A DNA stretch of 64,000 bases from Aurantiacibacter suaedae (GCF_005434915.1 NZ_SKCG01000001.1:62001-126000), one strand, 5' to 3'. Positions 1 to 9,335 are shown, counted from the stretch's first letter. The notes: generated by a model from the letters alone, not told the origin. Numbers and translations: made by a program.

Positions 1-112
1 AATGACAAGGGTGCCCTCTAGAGAAACGAGGCGTTGGGTCAAGCTTGGCAAGCAGCCTTTCCAGCGTGGCAGGCTTGGCACTTCCACCGCCCTGCTCATA
101 TAGGCAGGAACA

Positions 113-1933
113 ATGGCTGACGAATCCCCTCTCGATCGCTTCAAGCTCGCGCTGACCGGCGCCGCCCGCGCAATTGCGCGCGACCCGGAAACCGAACTCA
201 ACTGGACCGCCGACGCGCCTTTCGCCGCCGGCAAGACGATGCGCGTGCCCTCGCCGGGGCGCGAGGTTTCCCCAGCGCAGGCGCGTGAGGCGCGCGGCTT
301 TGCCGATAGCTTTGCGCTCAAGATGCGGCACCACAATGCCCGCCTGCACAAGGCGCATATGCCCGAGGATATCGAGGCCCGCGCCTGCTACGACGCCATC
401 GAGCGTGCCCGCTACGAGGCTATCGGTGAGCGCGATTTCGCCGGAATGCGCGCGAACCTTGCCGCGATGACCGAGCAGCGGCTGGCAAGCGACGCGATCA
501 CCCGCGCCGAGGAAGCGGGTGAGGTGCCGATGCAGACCGCGCTTGCCTTGATGCTGCGCGAGCAGCTGACCGGGCAGCCCATTCCGATCGCGGCGCGCGA
601 GGGCGTGGAACTGGTGCGTGAACATATCGAAAGCCGCATTGGCGATGACTTCGAGCGGCTCACCGACGCGCTGGAGGATCAGGAGGCGTTCCAGTCGCTC
701 GCGCTCGACATGTTGCGCCATCTCGACATGGTCCCGGTCGAGCAGGAGCCCGATGACAGCGGCGAGGAAGAAGACAACCCCGACGAATCCGGTGACCAGC
801 AGGACGAGACCGACGAGCAGGACGGCGCTGACCCGTCCGACCAGCCCGAGGTCGCCGCCGAAGGGGCTGAGGGCGAGGAAGGCGAGGGCGACGGCGAGGA
901 GCAGGAGTCCGGCGAGCAGGAGATGGGCGAGGGCGATCCCGGCGACGACGGCGAGGAGATGATGGTCCCCCAGCGCCGCAACGCGCCGTGGCAAGACCTG
1001 CCCGAGGGCTTCGACTACAAGGCCTTTACCACCTCGTTCGACGAAGTGGTCGAGGCGACCGAGCTGTGCGACTTCGACGAACTTGATCGGCTGCGCGCCT
1101 ATCTCGACAGCCAGCTGGCGGGGCTTGCGGGCGTGGTGACGCGGCTCGCCAACCGGCTTCAGCGCCGCCTGATGGCGCAGCAGAACCGCAGCTGGGATTT
1201 CGATCAGGAAGAAGGCCTGCTCGACGCCGCGCGGCTGGCGCGCGTGGTAATCTCGCCGGGCCATTCGCTCAGCTACAAGGTCGAGCAGGAGCAGGAGTTC
1301 AAGGACACGGTCGTCACTCTGCTGATCGACAATTCCGGCTCGATGCGGGGCCGCCCGATCTCCATCGCCGCGATCAGCGCCGATATCATGGCGCGCACGC
1401 TGGAACGGTGCGGGGTGAAGGTCGAAATCCTCGGCTTCACCACCCGCGCGTGGAAGGGCGGGCAGAGCCGCGAGAAGTGGCTGGCCGATGGCAAGACGCC
1501 CAATCCGGGCCGCCTCAACGACCTGCGTCACATTATCTACAAGAAGGCCGACGAACCGATGCGCCGCGCGCGCCGCTCGCTCGGGCTGATGATGCGCGAG
1601 GGGCTGCTGAAGGAGAACATCGACGGCGAGGCGCTGCTGTGGGCGCACGAGCGGCTGCTGGCGCGACCCGAAGACCGCCGCATCCTGATGGTTATCTCAG
1701 ATGGCGCGCCGGTGGACGATTCTACTTTGAGCGTGAATAACGCGGGCTATCTCGAACAGCACCTGCGCAAGGTGATCGACTGGATCGAGAAAAGCTCGCC
1801 CGTCCAGCTGGCCGCCATTGGCATCGGCCACGATGTGACGCGCTACTACAAGAAGTCGGTGACGATCATGGATGTCGAGCAGCTCGGCGGCACGATCATC
1901 GAGCAGCTGGCCGACCTGTTCGAGGTCGACTAG
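113..1933 (+). CDS. cobT: Cobaltochelatase subunit CobT
   Basis: CobT is the VWA-containing subunit of the aerobic ATP-dependent cobaltochelatase (CobN-CobS-CobT), which inserts cobalt into hydrogenobyrinic acid a,c-diamide in vitamin B12 synthesis. The 606-residue product has the family layout: a helical N-terminal part, a very acidic Glu/Asp/Gln-rich linker at about 205-285, and a C-terminal von Willebrand A domain. The VWA domain carries an intact metal-binding MIDAS motif DNSGSMRG near residue 406 and a second conserved stretch [11 protein letters not shown] near 525. The ATG follows an AGGAAC ribosome site. The partner cobS often lies just upstream in alphaproteobacteria but is outside this window. 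The family call is secure. Confidence 0.95.
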   Translation: MADESPLDRFKLALTGAARAIARDPETELNWTADAPFAAGKTMRVPSPGREVSPAQAREARGFADSFALKMRHHNARLHKAHMPEDIEARACYDAIERARYEAIGERDFAGMRANLAAMTEQRLASDAITRAEEAGEVPMQTALALMLREQLTGQPIPIAAREGVELVREHIESRIGDDFERLTDALEDQEAFQSLALDMLRHLDMVPVEQEPDDSGEEEDNPDESGDQQDETDEQDGADPSDQPEVAAEGAEGEEGEGDGEEQESGEQEMGEGDPGDDGEEMMVPQRRNAPWQDLPEGFDYKAFTTSFDEVVEATELCDFDELDRLRAYLDSQLAGLAGVVTRLANRLQRRLMAQQNRSWDFDQEEGLLDAARLARVVISPGHSLSYKVEQEQEFKDTVVTLLIDNSGSMRGRPISIAAISADIMARTLERCGVKVEILGFTTRAWKGGQSREKWLADGKTPNPGRLNDLRHIIYKKADEPMRRARRSLGLMMREGLLKENIDGEALLWAHERLLARPEDRRILMVISDGAPVDDSTLSVNNAGYLEQHLRKVIDWIEKSSPVQLAAIGIGHDVTRYYKKSVTIMDVEQLGGTIIEQLADLFEVD

Positions 1934-1962
1934 CGGCCCGTTTCGCGAAAGGCACACCCTCG

Positions 1963-2457
1963 ATGCGTAAGCTTGTTCTGTTCATTCTTCTGGTGGTGCT
2001 AGCCTTTGGCGGCTGGTTCTATCTCTCGCCCTGGCTGGCGATGAAGGACCTTGCCGAGGCCGCCGAAGCGCGCAACACAGCCGAGCTGGAAGCGTCCATC
2101 GACTTTCCCGCGCTGCGCGAGAACACCCGGGCGCAGCTCGATGCTTCGATCGCCCCGACCGGCGATGGCCTGATCGACGGCATTGGCGGGGCGATCCTCG
2201 GTTCGGTGGGCGATGCGGCGGTGGATGCGCTGATCACGCCGGAGGGCATGGTGACGATCATCACCACCGGCGCTGTGGCAACCACGCTGCTGCCGCGCGA
2301 CCTGCGCAACCGGGAACTGAGTTGGAGCGTCAAGCGCGAAGACCTGTCGCATTTTCGCGGCGTGAGCACCTATGACGATGGCAGCGCTGGCCCTGTACTG
2401 TTGTTCGAACGGCGCGGGCTGCGCTGGCAGGTGGTTGCGATGGAGGTATCGCAATAA
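1963..2457 (+). CDS. DUF2939 domain protein, membrane-anchored
   Basis: This 164-residue protein starts with one hydrophobic segment (about 4-28), consistent with an uncleaved anchor or signal peptide. A predicted periplasmic part follows, with the pattern of DUF2939: a short helix reading LAEAAEARNTAELEASIDFP, then a second helix and a terminal beta-rich section. The biochemical role of DUF2939 is unknown. It starts 29 bases after cobT and may be read with it, but nothing links it to cobalamin. A terminator-like hairpin follows within 30 bases. Confidence 0.75.
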   Translation: MRKLVLFILLVVLAFGGWFYLSPWLAMKDLAEAAEARNTAELEASIDFPALRENTRAQLDASIAPTGDGLIDGIGGAILGSVGDAAVDALITPEGMVTIITTGAVATTLLPRDLRNRELSWSVKREDLSHFRGVSTYDDGSAGPVLLFERRGLRWQVVAMEVSQ

Positions 2458-2486
2458 GTTGTCTGGCGATGGGCTTAAAGCGAAAG

Positions 2487-2514
2487 AGCCCCGCCGCCCG
2501 AAAGCAGCGGGGCT
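2487..2514 (+). terminator. Hairpin terminator after cobT-DUF2939
   Basis: An 8-bp perfect stem (AGCCCCGC / GCGGGGCT) encloses a 12-base loop that can extend pairing by two more bases. It sits 30 bases after the DUF2939 stop and before cysS. There is no long T-run, so it is a weak intrinsic terminator or a transcript-end stabiliser. Confidence 0.6.
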
Positions 2515-2676
2515 AAGGCGAGAAGCCGGCTAATTTGCAGTCAGCTCTCAGGGTCGCATCGGTTCAACGCCTGATCGCGTGAAAAGGCTCCCAACCAAGG
2601 TGAAGAAATCTGAGGGGCAGCCCTTGGCAAGCCAGCCATTGATTACTCGCCCCGCTTCGCGCATCAGGCGCGGCAT

Positions 2677-4161
2677 ATGACGCAGCTGGTCCTGTTCAAT
2701 TCGCTCACGCGGCAGCTTGAGCCGTTTTCTCCCGTTCATGAGGGTGAGGCGCGGGTCTACACCTGCGGCCCGACAGTCTATAACTACCCGCATATCGGCA
2801 ACATGCGCGCCTATGTCTTCGCCGACATTCTGGGCCGAACGCTGAGCGCACGCGGGCTGAAGCTGACCCACGTGATTAACATCACCGATGTGGGCCACCT
2901 CACCGACGATGCCGATGCGGGCGAGGACAAAATGGAGAAGATGGCGGCGCAGCGCGCGCAGTCGATCTGGGATATCGCCAAGCACTATACCGAGGCTTAC
3001 TGGGCCGACGTGAAGGCGCTCAACATCCGCGCACCCGCGCACTGGTCGGTGGCGACCGACTATATCGACGACATGCTCGCCTTCGCGAAAAGCATCGCCG
3101 CCGAGCACTGCTATGAGCTGGACAGCGGACTCTATTTCGATGTCTCGACCGTGGCCGACTACGGGCGCCTTGCCCGCGCCGTCACCGAAGAAGGCGAGGG
3201 TCGGATCGAGGCGGTGGAAGGCAAGCGCAACGCCGCCGACTTCGCGATCTGGCGCAAGACCCCTCTCGGAGAAACCCGGCAAATGGAGTGGGATTCGCCG
3301 TGGGGCCGGGGCGCGCCGGGCTGGCATCTCGAATGTTCGGTGATGAGCGGCAAGCTGCTCGGCTTCCCGTTCGACATTCACACCGGCGGCATCGACCACC
3401 GCGAAATTCACCACCCCAACGAGATCGCGCAAAATCAGGCCTTTTGCGGCTGCGGTTCGCTCACCGAGACCGCCAACAGCGGTGCGCGGGTGTGGATGCA
3501 CAACAATTTCCTCGTCGAGCGCAGCGGCAAGATGAGCAAGTCCTCGGGCGAGTTCCTGCGGCTGCAATTGCTGATCGACAAAGGCTTCCACCCGCTCGCC
3601 TACCGGATGATGTGCCTGCAGGCGCATTACCGCAGCGAGCTGGAGTTTTCATGGGAAGGACTGGAAGCGGCGCTCACCCGTCTGAAGCGGATGCTGATCG
3701 CGGTCGAGGCGCTTAAGGCGAAGCTCGACGAACTGCCGGAAACCCCCGAAGACGGCTGGACCTTCGCCGAAGCGCGCGGCGAAGTGGGCGGAACCTTCAT
3801 ACCGTTCCTCGGCCGATTCGAAAGCGCGGTGGAGGACGATCTCAATACCCCGCAGGCGCTCACCGTGCTTGAAGAGGTGCTGGCTCAGAAGAAGCTCGAT
3901 CCCGCCCACAAAGCGCAGGTAATCGCGGCGATGGACGCCGTGCTGGGGCTGGATCTGCTCACCGTTACACGCGCCGATCTACGGATCAGGCCAAAGCTGG
4001 CCACGATTACCGCCGCCGATATCGATGAGCTGCTCGCCCGCCGTAAGACCGCGCGGGCGGAGAAGGACTTTGCCACATCCGATGCGCTGCGCGACGAGCT
4101 TGCTGCGCAGGGCGTGGAGGTGATGGACGGCGATCCGCTGGCGTGGGAGTGGAGGCTCTGA
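2677..4161 (+). CDS. cysS: Cysteine-tRNA ligase
   Basis: Cytoplasmic class I aminoacyl-tRNA synthetase that charges tRNA-Cys. The 494-residue length is normal for CysRS. The zinc-binding start TCGPTVYNYPHIGN contains the HIGN form of the HIGH motif. The second zinc cluster is seen in ECSVMSG and GGIDHREIHHPNE. The KMSKS loop is GKMSKSSGEFL near residue 285, and the C-terminal helical DALR-like tRNA-binding part is present. It is preceded by a terminator-like hairpin and stands alone. A 359-residue open frame on the opposite strand over its 5' half is a composition shadow. Confidence 0.97.
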   Translation: MTQLVLFNSLTRQLEPFSPVHEGEARVYTCGPTVYNYPHIGNMRAYVFADILGRTLSARGLKLTHVINITDVGHLTDDADAGEDKMEKMAAQRAQSIWDIAKHYTEAYWADVKALNIRAPAHWSVATDYIDDMLAFAKSIAAEHCYELDSGLYFDVSTVADYGRLARAVTEEGEGRIEAVEGKRNAADFAIWRKTPLGETRQMEWDSPWGRGAPGWHLECSVMSGKLLGFPFDIHTGGIDHREIHHPNEIAQNQAFCGCGSLTETANSGARVWMHNNFLVERSGKMSKSSGEFLRLQLLIDKGFHPLAYRMMCLQAHYRSELEFSWEGLEAALTRLKRMLIAVEALKAKLDELPETPEDGWTFAEARGEVGGTFIPFLGRFESAVEDDLNTPQALTVLEEVLAQKKLDPAHKAQVIAAMDAVLGLDLLTVTRADLRIRPKLATITAADIDELLARRKTARAEKDFATSDALRDELAAQGVEVMDGDPLAWEWRL

Positions 4162-4197
4162 AGCGTCACGCGCGATAACGATAAGAGAGGATAAAAA

Positions 4198-5136
4198 ATG
4201 ACAATCGCAGTTCTTCCGGGCGTTTACCGCGAAATGATCGAGCCGGGCCTTCCCGACTGGGTCGAAGCGCACTTCTGGGAGAACGGCGAGGAACTGAAGG
4301 CGCTCGCGCCCCAGGCCGAGATCGGCTGGTTCGACATGTTCGACAAGACCGATGCGCTGGCAGCGCTTGAACGGGCCGACAAGCTGAAGTGGCTCAACAG
4401 CCAGTTTGCCGGGGTCGACTGGATGCCGCTGGACCTTCTGGCCGAGCGCGGTGTGCGGCTCACCAACGGGGCAGGGATCAACGCGAATGCCGTGGCCGAG
4501 TTCGCGGTGATGACGATGCTGGCCGAGGCGCGCGGCTATGCCGACCTAATCCGCGCGCACGATCGCAAGGAATGGGCGAAATGGCCAAGCTCCATGCGCG
4601 AGCTGAAAGGCAGCCGCGCGCTGATCATGGGCTATGGCGAGATCGGCAGCACCATCGGGCGCTTGCTGACCGCCTTCGGGGTCGAGGTGACGCCCATGCG
4701 GCGTTCTGCTCGCGATGGTGCGCTAGGGCCGGGTGAGTGGCGCGCGCGGCTGGGCGATTTCGACTATGTGGTCCTCTCCATGCCGGGCACGCCGGAGACC
4801 GCGGGGATGATCGGCAAGGCCGAACTTGCCGCCATGAAGCCCGAGGCGGTGCTGGTGAACTATGCCCGCGCCGATATCGTCGATCAGCGCGCGCTGGCCG
4901 ATGCGCTGCATGGCGGGCGGCTGGGCGGGGCGATCCTCGATCTGACCGATCCTGAGCCGATTGACCCCGATCATTATCTTTGGGAATGCCCGAACATCCG
5001 CATCACCATGCACATGGCAGGGCTCCCCACCCCCCAGATGCGCGAGGAGACCGCACGGCGCTTTCTCGCCAATTGCCAGGCCTGGAAGGACGGCGCGGCC
5101 CTGACGGCGGAGGTCGATCTCGCGCTCGGATACTAG
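4198..5136 (+). CDS. D-2-hydroxyacid dehydrogenase family protein
   Basis: NAD(P)-dependent oxidoreductase of the D-isomer-specific 2-hydroxyacid dehydrogenase family, 312 residues. The Rossmann motif GYGEIGSTIGRLL lies near residue 143. The catalytic triad is readable as Arg in NYARADIVD (about 224), Glu in DPEPIDPD (about 252) and His in TMHMAGLP (about 272). An AGAGAGG ribosome site lies 8 bases before the ATG. The substrate cannot be told from sequence; glyoxylate/hydroxypyruvate-type or broader 2-keto acids are possible. The aldehyde dehydrogenase gene follows on the same strand after about 70 bases, so the two may form a small catabolic pair. Confidence 0.88.
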   Translation: MTIAVLPGVYREMIEPGLPDWVEAHFWENGEELKALAPQAEIGWFDMFDKTDALAALERADKLKWLNSQFAGVDWMPLDLLAERGVRLTNGAGINANAVAEFAVMTMLAEARGYADLIRAHDRKEWAKWPSSMRELKGSRALIMGYGEIGSTIGRLLTAFGVEVTPMRRSARDGALGPGEWRARLGDFDYVVLSMPGTPETAGMIGKAELAAMKPEAVLVNYARADIVDQRALADALHGGRLGGAILDLTDPEPIDPDHYLWECPNIRITMHMAGLPTPQMREETARRFLANCQAWKDGAALTAEVDLALGY

Positions 5137-5208
5137 CCGCCTTCCCTGCGTTGGCATAGCGTAGCCCGGCAGGTGGCCGGGGAGCCAGTCCGACGCGGGG
5201 ATGACCGA

Positions 5209-6645
5209 ATGCAGCTCAAAGATACCTATCCGCTTTACCTTAACAACAAGGCCGCGCAGCCTAACACCGACCTGGAAGTGACCGACAAGTTCACCGGCGA
5301 GGTGGCCTTCCGCACCGCGCTGGCGACGCCCGATATCATCGAGCAGGCGATTGCCGGGGCGGCGAAGGCAGCGCCCGCGATGGCTAAGCTCGCAAGCTTC
5401 GAGAAGCAGGGCGTGCTCGAACACTGCGTGAGCCGCTTTCGCGAGCGGTTCGACGAGCTGGCCTATTCGCTGTGCGTGGAGGCAGGCAAGCCGATCAAGG
5501 ATGCCGAAGGTGAGGTTACCCGGCTGATCGACACCTTCAAGATCGCGGCAGAGGAATCCACCCGTAACTATGGCGAAGTCCAGCCGCTCGACATTTCGGC
5601 GCGGGCCAAGGGCTATATGGGCATGTGGAAGCGGGTGCCGATCGGGCCGTGCTCGTTCATCAGCCCGTTCAACTTCCCGCTGAACCTAGCCGCGCACAAG
5701 ATCGCTCCCGCCATCGCGGTGGGCTGCCCCTTCGTGATGAAGCCCGCTTCGATGACGCCGCTGGGCGCGATCATCATGGGCGAAGTGCTGGCCGAATGCG
5801 ACGTTCTGCCCGAGGGCGCCTTCTCGATCCTGCCCGCCAGCCGTGACGGGGCCGACCTGTTCACCACTGACGAGCGGCTGAAGTTCCTCTCCTTCACCGG
5901 CTCGCCCGAGGTTGGCTGGGCGCTAAAGGCCAAGGCGGGCAAGAAGCCGGTCGTGCTCGAACTGGGCGGCAATGCGGCGGTGGTGGTCGACAAGGATGCC
6001 GACCTCGATCACGCGCTCGAACGGATCATCTTCGGTGCGTTCTATCAGAGCGGGCAGAGCTGCATCGGGGTGCAGCGGATCATCATCCACGAAGATATCT
6101 ACGATAAGTTCAAGGCCATGCTGGTCGAGAAAACCGCCTTGCTGGTGTCGGGCGATCCGAAAGACCGCGAGACCTTCATCGGCCCGATGATCTCGGACAA
6201 GGAGGCCTCGCGCCTCAAGGGCTGGATCGACGATGCAGTGAAGGCCGGGGCCAAACTGCTATGCGGAGGCGGGCTGTCGGACGGCAATATGCTGGAGGCA
6301 ACCCTGCTTGAGGATGTGCCGCGCGACTGCGATGCGAGCAAGGAAGAGGCTTTCGGCCCGCTTGCCAACCTCTCCAAATTCTCCGATTTCTATGAGGCGC
6401 TCGATCAGGTCAACGACAGCCGGTATGGGTTGCAGGCGGGCATTTTCACCAACAATTTCCAGCAAGTGCTCGATGCCTGGAACATCCTCGAAGTCGGCGG
6501 CGTGGTGGTGAACGATGTCTCCAGCTACCGCGTCGACAACATGCCCTATGGCGGGGTGAAGGATTCCGGCCTCGGCCGCGAGGGCATTCGCTTTGCGATG
6601 GAGGACATGACCGAAATCCGCAATCTGGTGATCCGGCGGACCTAA
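5209..6645 (+). CDS. NAD(P)-dependent aldehyde dehydrogenase
   Basis: Oxidises an aldehyde to the acid or acyl derivative. The product has 478 residues from the chosen ATG. Motifs in order: substrate/cofactor segment SPFNFPLNLAAHKIAPA, KPASMTPLG, nucleotide-binding SFTGSPEVGW, general base Glu in VLELGGNAAV, nucleophile Cys in YQSGQSCIGVQR and C-terminal MPYGGVKDSGLGREG. An in-frame ATG 36 bases upstream would add a poorly conserved MAGEPVRRGDDR, so the internal ATG is preferred. The family resembles the succinate-semialdehyde/glyceraldehyde-3-phosphate (GapN-like) branch, but the substrate is undetermined. A GC-rich terminator hairpin follows. Confidence 0.9.
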   Translation: MQLKDTYPLYLNNKAAQPNTDLEVTDKFTGEVAFRTALATPDIIEQAIAGAAKAAPAMAKLASFEKQGVLEHCVSRFRERFDELAYSLCVEAGKPIKDAEGEVTRLIDTFKIAAEESTRNYGEVQPLDISARAKGYMGMWKRVPIGPCSFISPFNFPLNLAAHKIAPAIAVGCPFVMKPASMTPLGAIIMGEVLAECDVLPEGAFSILPASRDGADLFTTDERLKFLSFTGSPEVGWALKAKAGKKPVVLELGGNAAVVVDKDADLDHALERIIFGAFYQSGQSCIGVQRIIIHEDIYDKFKAMLVEKTALLVSGDPKDRETFIGPMISDKEASRLKGWIDDAVKAGAKLLCGGGLSDGNMLEATLLEDVPRDCDASKEEAFGPLANLSKFSDFYEALDQVNDSRYGLQAGIFTNNFQQVLDAWNILEVGGVVVNDVSSYRVDNMPYGGVKDSGLGREGIRFAMEDMTEIRNLVIRRT

Positions 6646-6658
6646 CGGCGATGAAATG

Positions 6659-6710
6659 GGGGCAGCGCGGCTGCGGACGGAGGCTGTATCCGAATCCGCG
6701 CCGCCCCTTT
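6659..6710 (+). terminator. Intrinsic terminator after aldehyde dehydrogenase
   Basis: GGGGCAGCGCGG (6659-6670) pairs with CCGCGCCGCCCC (6696-6707) over 12 bp with one mismatch. The stem ends in TTT at 6708-6710. It begins 14 bases after the dehydrogenase stop codon and lies between convergent genes. Confidence 0.65.
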
Positions 6711-6732
6711 GTGCCGTGGGGCGGGCTTAGGT

Positions 6733-7086
6733 TCAGCCCTCCTCCAGCAGCAGCAATTCGCAGGTAATGGCCAGCACGGCCGGATCGAGGCAGTGATCCA
6801 CTTCGACCACGGCTGCATCGGCCACTAGCTGAGCGGGGATGGTGAACTCGTGCTCTGGCAGAAACGCGATGAAGCATTCGCCTGCTTCGATCGCTTCCTC
6901 GCCGCGGAACTCCAGCGTGACGCGGTGGCGGGTGCCGGCAAAGGTGATGCTGGCCCAGCTTGCCTCATGATGATGTATCACCCGTGCCTGATGCCGGGCG
7001 AGGTCTGCCAGCGCGGCAAGCAACTTGCCCGAAGTGCCGGTGCGCAGCTTGCGGGCCGGGCGCTGAGAAACGGCAGCATCATGCAT
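6733..7086 (-). CDS. Hypothetical protein, small, possibly coupled to HTH-like gene
   Basis: A 117-residue acidic protein from the ATG at 7086; a start at 7101 would add five residues. I do not recognise a named family. Visible features are a helical N-terminal half (SGKLLAALADLARHQ), a beta-like core (ASWASITFAGTRHRVTLEF) and an acidic hydrophobic C-terminus ending ITCELLLLEEG. Its start overlaps by 8 bases the end of the upstream small gene at 7079-7279, suggesting translational coupling. Coding phase is supported by its length and by the absence of a better frame. The function is unknown. Confidence 0.55.
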   Translation of the reverse strand: MHDAAVSQRPARKLRTGTSGKLLAALADLARHQARVIHHHEASWASITFAGTRHRVTLEFRGEEAIEAGECFIAFLPEHEFTIPAQLVADAAVVEVDHCLDPAVLAITCELLLLEEG

Positions 7087-7279
7087 GACAGAAGGCTCCA
7101 AAGGCGGTCGAATTATAAGTGTTCATGAAATGTTCCACACGCCCCGCAGTATCGGCGCGGGGGCGGCGTCCGTTGCGCAGGTCAAGGACGAAGCGCGGGT
7201 CCTGCGCGGCGAGGCGGCCGAAGGTAGTGGGCGCCATGCGATAACGGCGCAGGAAGATCTCGATCTTGCGAATGAGCAC
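7079..7279 (-). CDS. Small HTH-like conserved hypothetical protein
   Basis: A 66-residue basic protein starting at GTG with an AGGGGAAT ribosome site just upstream. The core RKIEIFLRRYRMAPTTFGRLAAQDPRFV looks like a short helix-turn-helix of the type seen in sphingomonad hypothetical proteins, with five Arg in DLRNGRRPRADTAGR. It is divergent from the S24/XRE repressor at 7424 and overlaps the downstream hypothetical gene by 8 bases. A DNA-binding role is inferred from helix pattern and charge only. Confidence 0.55.
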   Translation of the reverse strand: MLIRKIEIFLRRYRMAPTTFGRLAAQDPRFVLDLRNGRRPRADTAGRVEHFMNTYNSTAFGAFCHA

Positions 7280-7370
7280 AGCCTGATTCCCCTTTCTCGT
7301 TCATGTTTTGTTCTAGCAATGACCCGATCGCGATTCGGTGACAGCGACCTTACGGAAAATTTGCCGCTTG

Positions 7371-7400
7371 TCTAGGAAAAATACTTCGTGTAGGAAGGAT
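7371..7400 (+). promoter_or_regulatory. Direct repeat TCTAGGAA / TGTAGGAA upstream of S24 repressor
   Basis: Two similar octamers (TCTAGGAA at 7371-7378 and TGTAGGAA at 7389-7396), 18 bases apart, lie in the AT-richer divergent region 24-53 bases before the S24 repressor start. The second copy resembles the TGTAGGAAAGTGG motif seen at 49562-49574 and 56030-56042. Auto-regulation by the S24 repressor is a plausible but unproven reading. Confidence 0.4.
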
Positions 7401-7423
7401 TTTGAAGGGGTCGCAGGAAAACG

Positions 7424-8053
7424 ATGATGGACGCCAGAACCCGCCTAGCCCAAGCCGCCCGTGAGCGTGGATCCAGCCTTGCCGCGCTTTCGCGTATGCT
7501 CGGCCGCAACCCGACTTATCTTCAGCAATATATCACCAAAGGCTCACCGAGGAAGCTGGAAGAGGAGGATCGGCGCAAGCTCGCCCAGTTTCTCGGGCTG
7601 GCCGAATCCGAACTGGGGGCACCAGCGGAACCGTCGCCCCCACGCACGGGAGACTGGGTCGAGGTGTCGCGACTTAATATCGACGCTTCGGCAGGCCCCG
7701 GCGCGATCCACGATGCCGAGCAGCCGTTCGATGCATTCCAGTTCAGTCGCCGCTGGCTGGCCGAGCATGGCCTGGAAGGCGCGAAGCTCTCTGCCATTCG
7801 TGTGATCGGCGATTCGATGGAGCCGCTGCTGCGCGAAGGCGATGAGGTGCTGGTCGATATGCGCGAGCAGCCCTTTCGCGATGGCGTCTATGTGGTTCGC
7901 CTTGACGATACGTTGCTGGTGAAACGCGTGGCCAGCCAGGGCGGGGGCCGGTTTTCGCTGCTGTCGCAGAACCTGGCCTATCCCCCGATCTCGGTCGACG
8001 TGGAAGACTTCGCGATTATCGGCCGCGTGGTGTGGAAGAGCGGACGCGTTTAG
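7424..8053 (+). CDS. XRE-type S24 (LexA/CI-like) repressor
   Basis: A 209-residue transcriptional repressor with an N-terminal helix-turn-helix (about 7-45, GSSLAALSRMLGRNPTYLQQ) and a C-terminal S24 peptidase-like domain. The catalytic dyad is visible: Ser131 in IGDSMEP and Lys167 in TLLVKRV. An Ala90-Gly91 pair (DASAGPGA) sits where LexA/CI proteins are self-cleaved. It may therefore be a damage- or stress-inactivated repressor; cleavage is inferred from the family. AGGAAAACG precedes a double ATG, and I use the first. It is divergent from the small HTH-like gene, with a direct repeat between them. It is not canonical LexA, because it lacks a LexA winged-helix N-terminus. Confidence 0.9.
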   Translation: MMDARTRLAQAARERGSSLAALSRMLGRNPTYLQQYITKGSPRKLEEEDRRKLAQFLGLAESELGAPAEPSPPRTGDWVEVSRLNIDASAGPGAIHDAEQPFDAFQFSRRWLAEHGLEGAKLSAIRVIGDSMEPLLREGDEVLVDMREQPFRDGVYVVRLDDTLLVKRVASQGGGRFSLLSQNLAYPPISVDVEDFAIIGRVVWKSGRV

Positions 8054-8096
8054 GGCGGGGCTTGCCTATGGCCTGCCAAGATCGCACATCGGGGGC

Positions 8097-8756
8097 ATGA
8101 CCAAAGAAGCCCCGCTGCGCGCCGCCATCGTTCCCGTCACCCCGTTCGAGCAGAACTGCTCGCTGGTCTGGTGCTCCAATAGCATGAAGGGTGCCCTGAT
8201 CGATCCGGGCGGCGATCTCGACAAATTGAAGGAGGCCGTGGCGCGCGCTGGCGTGACTCTGGAAAAAATCCTCATCACACATGGTCATGCCGATCACTGC
8301 GGGCAGGCGGGTATGCTCGCCGAAGAGCTGGATTTGCCCATCGAAGGCCCGCACGAGGCGGACCGGTTCTGGATCTCGCGGCTCGACGAGGATGGCCCGC
8401 GCTTCGGGATCGAAACCAAGGTGTTTGAGCCGACCCGCTGGCTGAAGGATGGCGACACCGTCAGCGTGGGCGAGATCACCTTCGAGGTGATCCATTGCCC
8501 CGGCCACACGCCCGGCCACGTGGTGTTCTTCCACCGCGACACCAGCTTCGCCTTCGTTGGCGATGTGCTGTTCGCAGGCTCGATCGGGCGCACCGACTTT
8601 CCCATGGGCAACCATCAGGACCTGCTGGATGCGATTACCGGCAAGCTGTGGCCCTTGGGCGACAATGTGACCTTCGTGCCCGGCCACGGGCCACATTCGA
8701 CTTTCGGGGCCGAGCGCAAGAGCAACCCCTATGTAGGCGACGCAGCGATCAGATAA
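8097..8756 (+). CDS. MBL-fold metallo-hydrolase, glyoxalase II-like
   Basis: A 219-residue metallo-beta-lactamase-fold hydrolase of the small GloB-like/YcbL branch. The metal site is complete: ITHGHADHCGQ near residue 60, CPGHTPGHVVF near 135, GDVLFAGSIGRTDF near 160 and VPGHGPHSTF near 198. Such enzymes hydrolyse thioesters such as S-lactoylglutathione or related compounds; the exact substrate is not determinable here. It lacks the C-terminal substrate-binding domain of true glyoxalase II. It overlaps the convergent MAPEG gene by 8 bases at its 3' end. Confidence 0.9.
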   Translation: MTKEAPLRAAIVPVTPFEQNCSLVWCSNSMKGALIDPGGDLDKLKEAVARAGVTLEKILITHGHADHCGQAGMLAEELDLPIEGPHEADRFWISRLDEDGPRFGIETKVFEPTRWLKDGDTVSVGEITFEVIHCPGHTPGHVVFFHRDTSFAFVGDVLFAGSIGRTDFPMGNHQDLLDAITGKLWPLGDNVTFVPGHGPHSTFGAERKSNPYVGDAAIR

Positions 8757-9144
8757 CCCCTATGGAGGCAAGCAGCGCGACGATTGCCAGCGCCAGTAGC
8801 GGCAGCATCGTCATTGCCATGCCAGCCTGGCGCAAGGGGCCTGCCACGTCGGCATCCATCCCGAGCCCATGGCTGACCCGCCCGAGCAAAAAGATGCCTG
8901 CGGTAGCCGCCAGCGGCCATCCGGAATGGTCCGAAAGCTCCAGCCCGAGCACAAGCAGCAGGGCAAACGGCGTATATTCCACGAAATTCGCCTGCGCGCG
9001 CATCCGCTTGAGCAGCATCGGGTGGCCACCATCGCCGTGCATCGCCTTGGCCTCTATTCTTGCCTTGCCGCAGCGGATCGCCAGCCACAGGTTGATGAAC
9101 GCGGCGATGGCGAAGGCGGCAAGCGAGATGGGCAGTTGGGGCAT
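8749..9144 (-). CDS. MAPEG family membrane protein
   Basis: A 131-residue integral membrane protein with four predicted hydrophobic segments. It carries MAPEG-family features: KRMRAQANFVEYTPFALLL after the first segment, then GRVSHGLGM. MAPEG proteins include glutathione transferase/peroxidase-like enzymes; the bacterial members are mostly uncharacterised. The ATG at 9144 has a GGGAAAAGAAAT ribosome region immediately upstream. A longer frame reaching 9249 lacks this and is not used. It overlaps the convergent metallo-hydrolase by 8 bases. Confidence 0.85.
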   Translation of the reverse strand: MPQLPISLAAFAIAAFINLWLAIRCGKARIEAKAMHGDGGHPMLLKRMRAQANFVEYTPFALLLVLGLELSDHSGWPLAATAGIFLLGRVSHGLGMDADVAGPLRQAGMAMTMLPLLALAIVALLASIGVI

Positions 9145-9335
9145 ATTTCTTTTCCCTTCGGGTATCGGCAGGCGATAAACAGCGCAGCCCGTGCTTGCAA
9201 CATCGCCAGAAACCGCTATAGCGCGCGCCTTCGCCGCACTGCCAGGCACCTTCTTTCTCTCACGCTTGCGTGGGCTGAACGCTTGGCCTAGTGCGCTGGC
9301 AACATTATTTGATGATTTAAGGAACAGGTGCCGCC

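Noticed and set aside
1..112. Possible cobalamin riboswitch or the end of cobS before cobT
   Set aside because: No B12-box-like element or coding similarity could be recognised in the 112 bases available; cobS may lie further upstream outside the window.
7300..7423. Possible alphaproteobacterial LexA box (GTTC-N7-GTTC) before the S24 repressor
   Set aside because: Only one GTTC is present, with no second half-site at the right distance.
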